Positions 58,701 to 64,000 of a stretch of 64,000 nt of DNA are shown here, one piece after another; position 1 is the first letter of the stretch; every line of letters starts with the position of its first letter. The stretch covers positions 21,430,753 through 21,494,752 of the forward strand of contig NC_079422.1 in the NCBI RefSeq assembly GCF_026213295.1. The letters are read 5' to 3'. The notes below the pieces were generated by a model. It was not told where the DNA came from. It saw only the letters and a program-made list of their open reading frames with translations, and did no database searches. A program made the translations under genes and the position numbers. This stretch comes from Gadus chalcogrammus (Eukaryota > Chordata > Actinopteri > Gadiformes > Gadidae).

Positions 58701-59210
58701 GGGGTCAGAACAGTCTCATTAATAATGAATGCACAGAGAAGGATTCACAAATGTATTTTCTGATTTATATATAAATTACTCTCTTCTCAGAAATACATTT
58801 CAATGCACACATAAATGGATATCGGTATGTATAAATGTAAAATAAATCCATAAACAAAAATAAGTTTCACAAACACATTTCTGATCCATACACAAATGTA
58901 CCTTGTTTTAAATAAATGTAATATAAATCCATAAATATATTAATTTAAAAAATATTTGCAATTTTCATCACAATGTATTTGGATGTTGTTACATTTATAT
59001 ACAAACTGTTAAACTTGTATTTACAAGACGTTTTTCATTTGTGAACTTATTTGCATTTGTGCGTGAACTGGTCTGTATTTATGTGTGGATTTTTGAGACT
59101 CTCCTGACGTCGCTAGATTCACAAATGCATTTTTTTCAACAAGGAACTCTCAGTAGCCAATCAGATGCCTCCCTCGTTTTCAGCCAATCACATTGTTGCC
59201 ACGTCCCAGT
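58701..59210. other. AT-rich interspersed sequence
   Basis: Repeated ACAAATGTAT and AATCCATAAA-like motifs in both orientations. Probably a MITE-type element, but the ends are not resolved. Confidence 0.35.
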
Positions 59211-59217
59211 GGTTGAG

Positions 59218-59405
59218 GTATCATATATATGAAAGAGGGCATTCAATTATACTATAATGATCAATTAGGAGGCCGAAGCCCTAAAGGAAGTGATGCAATA
59301 GGTGACTGAGGGTATCATATATATGAAAGAGGGCATTCAATTATACTATAATGATCAATTAGGAGGCCGAAGCCCTAAAGGAAGTGATGCAATAGGTGAC
59401 TGAGG
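59218..59405. repeat. Perfect 94-bp tandem duplication
   Basis: Two exact copies of a unit starting ATCATATATATGAAAGAGGG. Confidence 0.9.
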
Positions 59406-59409
59406 GTCA

Positions 59410-60720
59410 ACATTTGAGAACCCCTTTTATCAAAGGGGGTCTCAAAGGACTCATACGCTTCAACAGCGGCTGCAGCAGAAGTGTTGAGACGAAAGATGTC
59501 AATTCATAGAATATTCCCATTCACATGATTCTTCGCACGACCTGCAGGTTTGAGAGACTGAAATAACCCCCAAAATGAGTAATAATGTAAAAGCAGCCAA
59601 GTCCCACAAATTGCTTGAACTATTTATTTCATTGTTTCGTTGATATGCATTATTGAAGTTTCAAGCATATGGATTTAATGCAATATCCACAAACAGTTCA
59701 AAATGGTACCATGAAGTGTCTTGTTTATTGTATTAACCAGTTCATTTCTCTTTTGTGCAAGTCACCAAAAGTCAAAAAAAGTTAAACGCAATGTCACAGG
59801 TTAACAGTGGAGCTGTGTTGGGAACCAGCAGCCAAGAGCTTCCATGGAAACTTTCTACCCATGTTAAATAGATTTAGTTGGCAGTTCCTTTTCTGCCCAT
59901 TCTTTTTTAAACTTGTGGAAGCACTTTGCAGCGCTGGGAGACACAGTTTCTAACGGCAATGGAGCTAGATTCTAAAAATATCAAAAGATGCTCAAAGCAA
60001 ATACCTTTAACCCATAGTCGTGTTTTATCAAATTAAAAAATTTCAGAGTTTCATTGACCACAAATTGAGCAGAAATATTTTGCATACAAAACTTTAAATA
60101 GTTTAACCACATTAAGAAAAATATATTTGTTAATTTTTTTTATTAGTGAAGCCACAAGTTTTGCACATTATCCAAACAGAATACCTGAAATGTTGATATT
60201 TCAGCCCTTTCGGGTTACAAGAGAAAAGGACAACCTAACAAGAGTGAAAAGTTTGGGTTAGGTGACCTATAGTTCAAAGATGTCCCTGGTCAGGTAGACT
60301 AAATAAAAGTGTATTCCCAATTGCTCCAGGACATTCATGTAATTTACTTGTGAGCTCTCCCTCAAGCCTAGAGAGACATCAGTGTTGAACCACCAACTGA
60401 AAGAGGGTATTTGCCATTAGTATGAGTGACAACATTTCATGGCTATTAATTTAGTTCATTATATTTAGCCGATTTGAATAGACTTTTCTAGCAGGTGAGG
60501 CTGTCAAAGAACTAAATATGGAGCAACTACAAAAAGTAAATTTGCAGCATGACCAAATTATACAAAAAGTATAGGAACTGTTCTAGCAGATATGTTTTAG
60601 AAGTCTCTTTTGATAGGCAGGGAATAATCGTCTTTGTCACCCTGTAGTCATGCCATCAAATCTGTTGGGCAAAGTACCACTACTGATTAATCCAGTAGAC
60701 TCACCAGTCAAGTCTATCAA
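59410..60720. other. Intergenic, nothing recognised
   Basis: AT-rich sequence with no coding frame, repeat structure or motif that I can name. Confidence 0.5.
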
Positions 60721-60724
60721 AGCT

Positions 60725-61196
60725 ACAAGCCTACAAAGCTCTCCACAACCTAGCCCCCAGTTATCTCTGCGACCTCCTCCAAGAATACACTCCCTCCCGC
60801 TCCCTCCGCTCAACCTCTTCTGGACTACTATGTATCCCCACATCACGACTCACTACAATGGGTGCCCGGTCATTCAGCTGTTCAGCACCCAGGCTCTGGA
60901 ACTCCGTCCCCCCACACATAAAACAGTCAGACACCATTACAACCTTCAAGTCACAACTCAAAACTCACCTGTTCAAACTCGCACACAACGTCTAACTGAT
61001 CACTGTTTTGATTGTTGTTTGTTTTGTTTTGTCTTGTTTTTGTTTTATTTTTTTCTTATTGCTTATGTTTATTTATTTATTTTTTCCACAATGTCTTTTT
61101 TTTTTTTTTTTTTAAATGTATGATGACTATATGCTCTGTAAGGTGACCTTGGGTGTCTTGAAAGGCGCCTCTAAATTAAATGTATTATTATTATTA
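60725..61196 (+). mobile_element. L2-type LINE 3' fragment
   Basis: Matches the 3' end of the 45,305 element in opposite orientation: YKALHNLAPSYLCDLLQEYT-like, WNSVPPHIKQSDTITTFKSQ-like, then a (TTATTA) tail at 61,185-61,196. Strongly 5' truncated, with a poly(T) expansion at 61,098-61,114. Confidence 0.85.
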
Positions 61197-62283
61197 AGTC
61201 CACCTAGTTAGAAAATGGAAGAAACCCAGTTAGTCATGTTAATTATTCTGTTGTTACAAATGAAGACGAATACTTTCCACTTATTGCGATCCAAGTAACT
61301 GGCTGCAGTCTTGGATTTTATAGTTCTATATGAATAGATTCAATTTACTAAACTATTAATCATGCTTCAGAAGAATTAACCTTTCTTGGATGGCAGATCT
61401 ACCACAAGCCTCCATTGCCACAACCTCCAGATGGCTTACGACCTACGGCAACTCCTCGACTACTGCAAGCCGACAAATTGGCTCTTGCACACCAGACACG
61501 CATTTTGCTTTATTTTAGGTTTTCAAGCATCTTAAAATACCCAAATCATCGCTCCAATACACAAGTCAGCTAATGGCCTACAAGGGAATGCTGAAGCTAG
61601 TGTTAGTGATGGCGATAGAAATGGACAAGCTTGCGTGTACAAATATGCAACTAGAATTGCAAGGTTCACAGCCCAGTTGCATAAGTGGTCACAACTGTTG
61701 GATTGTAAGCAAGGGTAAAAAAACAAAAAACTTCCCACAAACTAGTCAACATGGTCAATTGAAAGCCTGTACAAAACGACCCTGGAATAGTCAAATGCAG
61801 CTTTACTGAGGATGAATTAAGCCAAATTGCATAAACATCCAATGGTAAACAGTATACAAATGCAATCAAGGTTGCACTCACACTAGGCCATCTGGCCGTG
61901 GCCGTCGCAACTGTGGCCTGGCCACGGTAGGCTCTTGTACATACGCCATCACGTCGCTAGCATCCAAACAATTCTACCAAACCTTAACCAACTAGTGAAA
62001 AATGGAACAAAACTTAAGCACACACCCAGTGACTAATCACCTTGTCCAGGGGTGTTCCAACATGGTTTACCAGAGGGCCTTGTGGACTTAAAGAAAGCCA
62101 CACATTTGACAGACAGCACGGAATGCCGTTAAACTAAGATAATCTACAGGTTACTAGTGCTACATGAGCATTTTGCACAATATTTGTACTCCAATGCTAC
62201 GTAAAGCAGGCTTCTTCAGAAACCCGTAGCCTGCTACATTGAAGGGAAATTGTAACAAATCCTGACCAAGACCGAAAGATGGC

Positions 62284-62341
62284 TCTGGAAGCCACTACGG
62301 CCCACGCAGCAGATTACTGCGTGGACCTTGGTGGCTTCCAG
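62284..62341. repeat. Hairpin with nested stems
   Basis: CTGGAAGCCAC (62284-62294) is inverted at 62331-62341. An inner stem CCACGCAG (62302-62309) pairs with CTGCGTGG (62317-62324). Confidence 0.8.
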
Positions 62342-62434
62342 ATCAACCCTTCGGTGGACCATTCATACACATGTATTCCGAGGATGAAGACACTGGAGTC
62401 CCATGGCACTAGATTCCTTTGAAGACTAAGTTGG

Positions 62435-62465
62435 TATGGGGGGGCCCAAAGGGGGCCCCCCCATA
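62435..62465. repeat. G/C hairpin
   Basis: Perfect 13-base arms TATGGGGGGGCCC and GGGCCCCCCCATA with a 5-base spacer. Confidence 0.9.
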
Positions 62466-62869
62466 GATCTTGTCAGTCATCCAACACCTGTTAAGAGAAA
62501 CACACACACACATCACAAGATACAAATCAGCAAAGCAAGGTTAACAAACAGCGGCGACATGCATGTCAAGGTACAAAGAGCAGGGATACTGATGGCTTGT
62601 GTCTGAGGAGACAGCCCAAAAACGTCAACAATTAATAAAGGAAAATAACTTTTACTCACTGCGGTGGATCTTGGGATACGTTGGGCCGTGAAGGATACAG
62701 CCGATGCATCCTTCAAATCCGGGAAAAGAAGGCTGCATTCGTAGGCCGCATTTGAAGGACCCTTGGAATTGGGACAGCACTTGGCGCGTCGCTGTGACGC
62801 AATCTGCGTCGACGCATCCTTCGAATGTAGCCTTCGAAGGATGCGTCCTAGGAATTGGGACACAGCCAG

Positions 62870-63136
62870 TGGCGTCAAGTGGCCACTAGATGGGGGTGTT
62901 GGACCGCGTAGCAGGACGCGGAGTGACATTATACTGCTTTGTCCCCTCATGCATAATTGGTCTAGCCGACAGGTGCATCAACCTTGGCTTTTCCACAGAA
63001 AAGGTCGGTTAATTTTGCGCATTTGGCTGCACCTTGCGCTTTTTTTTCAACCTTAACTTCTGAGCGCCACCCATTTATTTTTCCTCTCCACCACCTTTTT
63101 ATCCTTTTTCACATTTTCGTATTTCTGTGTAACTTC

Positions 63137-63172
<36 letters not shown>

Positions 63173-64000
63173 TTTATTTATTTATTTCTGGCTGGCTTGA
63201 CCTGAAATCGTCCGGTCGTTCGGGAAATCTCCCGAACCTCCCGATGGCCAGTCCGCCCCTGGTCTTGTCCATCATCTCTGTCCATCATCTCTGTATCAAT
63301 TTGATTACTTTCTCATTTGCCGGCTATTCGCTATTTCCAGTCTTGTGTTTCTGACTAAATTGATTTTAAGGGCGATATGTACAATGTTTAAAACATGCAT
63401 TTCATTTAGCGGAGCTGAAAAGGGAGACTTTTTTGTTTAAATTGACTGACAATTTAGGTAATTTAAAGTAATCCAAACTAAGATGGATCCAGACAGTTCG
63501 ACAATGGCAGGCGGGAAAAATAATGAACCATCAACTGGAATCAAAGAAACATAACAAAGTTGCGAATAAACCCCTTAAAACCCCTTCGATCCAACATGAG
63601 TAGCCCAACAATGTGTTTACAGGTTCCCTAACCCTACCCCAAAACACCCCAGAATTATGACCCGCCGAATCAATCCAACAACGTGGTTACAAAAAAAAAA
63701 GTGTACAAATGTCCGGGTGAAAGACTGTCAATCTTGAACGTTGGTATGCAACGAAGAGATACTCAGACAGCATGCGTTGGCGTCAAGGTCAAAGAATACA
63801 CCTGACCAATCACATTCATGGCATGGACAGTGGAGGGTAGCAGACCATTATTTTGCCTACTTACAAGAAGAAGAAAGACCTACAGCAGAGTGTACCAGCC
63901 GTACCTGCCTAATGCACTGTTTACCGGAGCTATAGACTACTGGTATGGTGCGTCTATTTTAAAAAGGACACCTGGGTTTAACCTCATTCTATTCGAGGTA
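62870..64000. repeat. Duplicated block A, copy 2 (runs off window)
   Basis: Homologous to 38,113-39,330, including the satellite-related part (63,260-63,400) and a (TA)n stretch at 63,139-63,169. A segment present in copy 1 near 39,010-39,060 is missing near 63,760. No coding region supported. Confidence 0.85.

Larger units (their letters stand above)
61197..62869. other. Intergenic with hairpins, no gene
   Basis: No supported coding region. Hairpins lie at 62,284-62,341 and 62,435-62,465. The stretch 62,690-62,860 has repeated, partly inverted GATGCATCCTTC and GGAATTGGGACA motifs typical of a MITE end. Confidence 0.5.

Overview
The window is nuclear DNA of a bony fish (teleost). Genes have introns with GT-AG splice sites. 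There are long (GT)n/(AC)n tracts, hAT-like and other terminal-inverted-repeat elements, L2-type LINEs, tRNA-derived SINEs, and a tandem family of fish-type TRIM (B30.2) genes. The very high density of long dinucleotide repeats would fit a gadiform such as a cod, but this is a weak inference.

Region 1 (1-12,100, + strand): the 3' half of a collagen VI alpha-4/5/6-class gene. Nine Gly-X-Y exons (63, 36 and 51 bp) are followed by short Cys-bearing linker exons, one only 12 bp long, then two C-terminal von Willebrand A domains and a tail ending at a TAA at 10,773-10,775. Two further exon-like pieces (11,367-11,414 and 11,868-11,914) may form another 3' end. Introns hold microsatellites, minisatellites and MITEs. 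A hAT-like MITE with a clean 8-bp target duplication lies 40 bp beyond the last putative stop.

Region 2 (12,100-20,670): no intact gene. It holds GC-rich minisatellites, SINEs, an old LINE fragment, a PIF/Harbinger transposase remnant and a 1.6-kb hAT-type element (18,430-20,030) with an 8-bp target duplication.

Region 3 (20,672-31,513): a direct tandem satellite of about 727 bp per monomer, with 15 copies of its conserved hairpin. Each monomer has an inverted repeat containing CACGTG in both arms, and nearly all also have a G-rich run. A second array in the same orientation lies at 40,144-45,295 (7 hairpins).

Region 4 (33,110-58,600): three tandem TRIM genes (33,994-36,290; 49,958-52,226; 54,643-56,937), all intact on the + strand with the same exon structure. 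Each codes for RING, two B-boxes, a coiled coil, a partial PRY motif, and then, from a separate exon, a complete PRY-SPRY of a different type. The family therefore looks like an exon-fusion chimera that was then duplicated. The copies sit in larger duplicated blocks that include 3' flanks, a shared block (38,113-39,330 and 62,870-64,000), and LINE reverse-transcriptase fragments (39,574-40,143 and 53,037-53,541) carrying the same internal deletion.

Region 5 (45,305-47,875 and 58,600-64,000): a nearly complete L2-type LINE on the minus strand with a broken catalytic motif, an L2 3' fragment, hairpins, and the second copy of the shared block.

The collagen gene would act in the extracellular matrix. 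The TRIM genes probably encode E3 ubiquitin ligases of innate immunity. No functional link between the two is visible.
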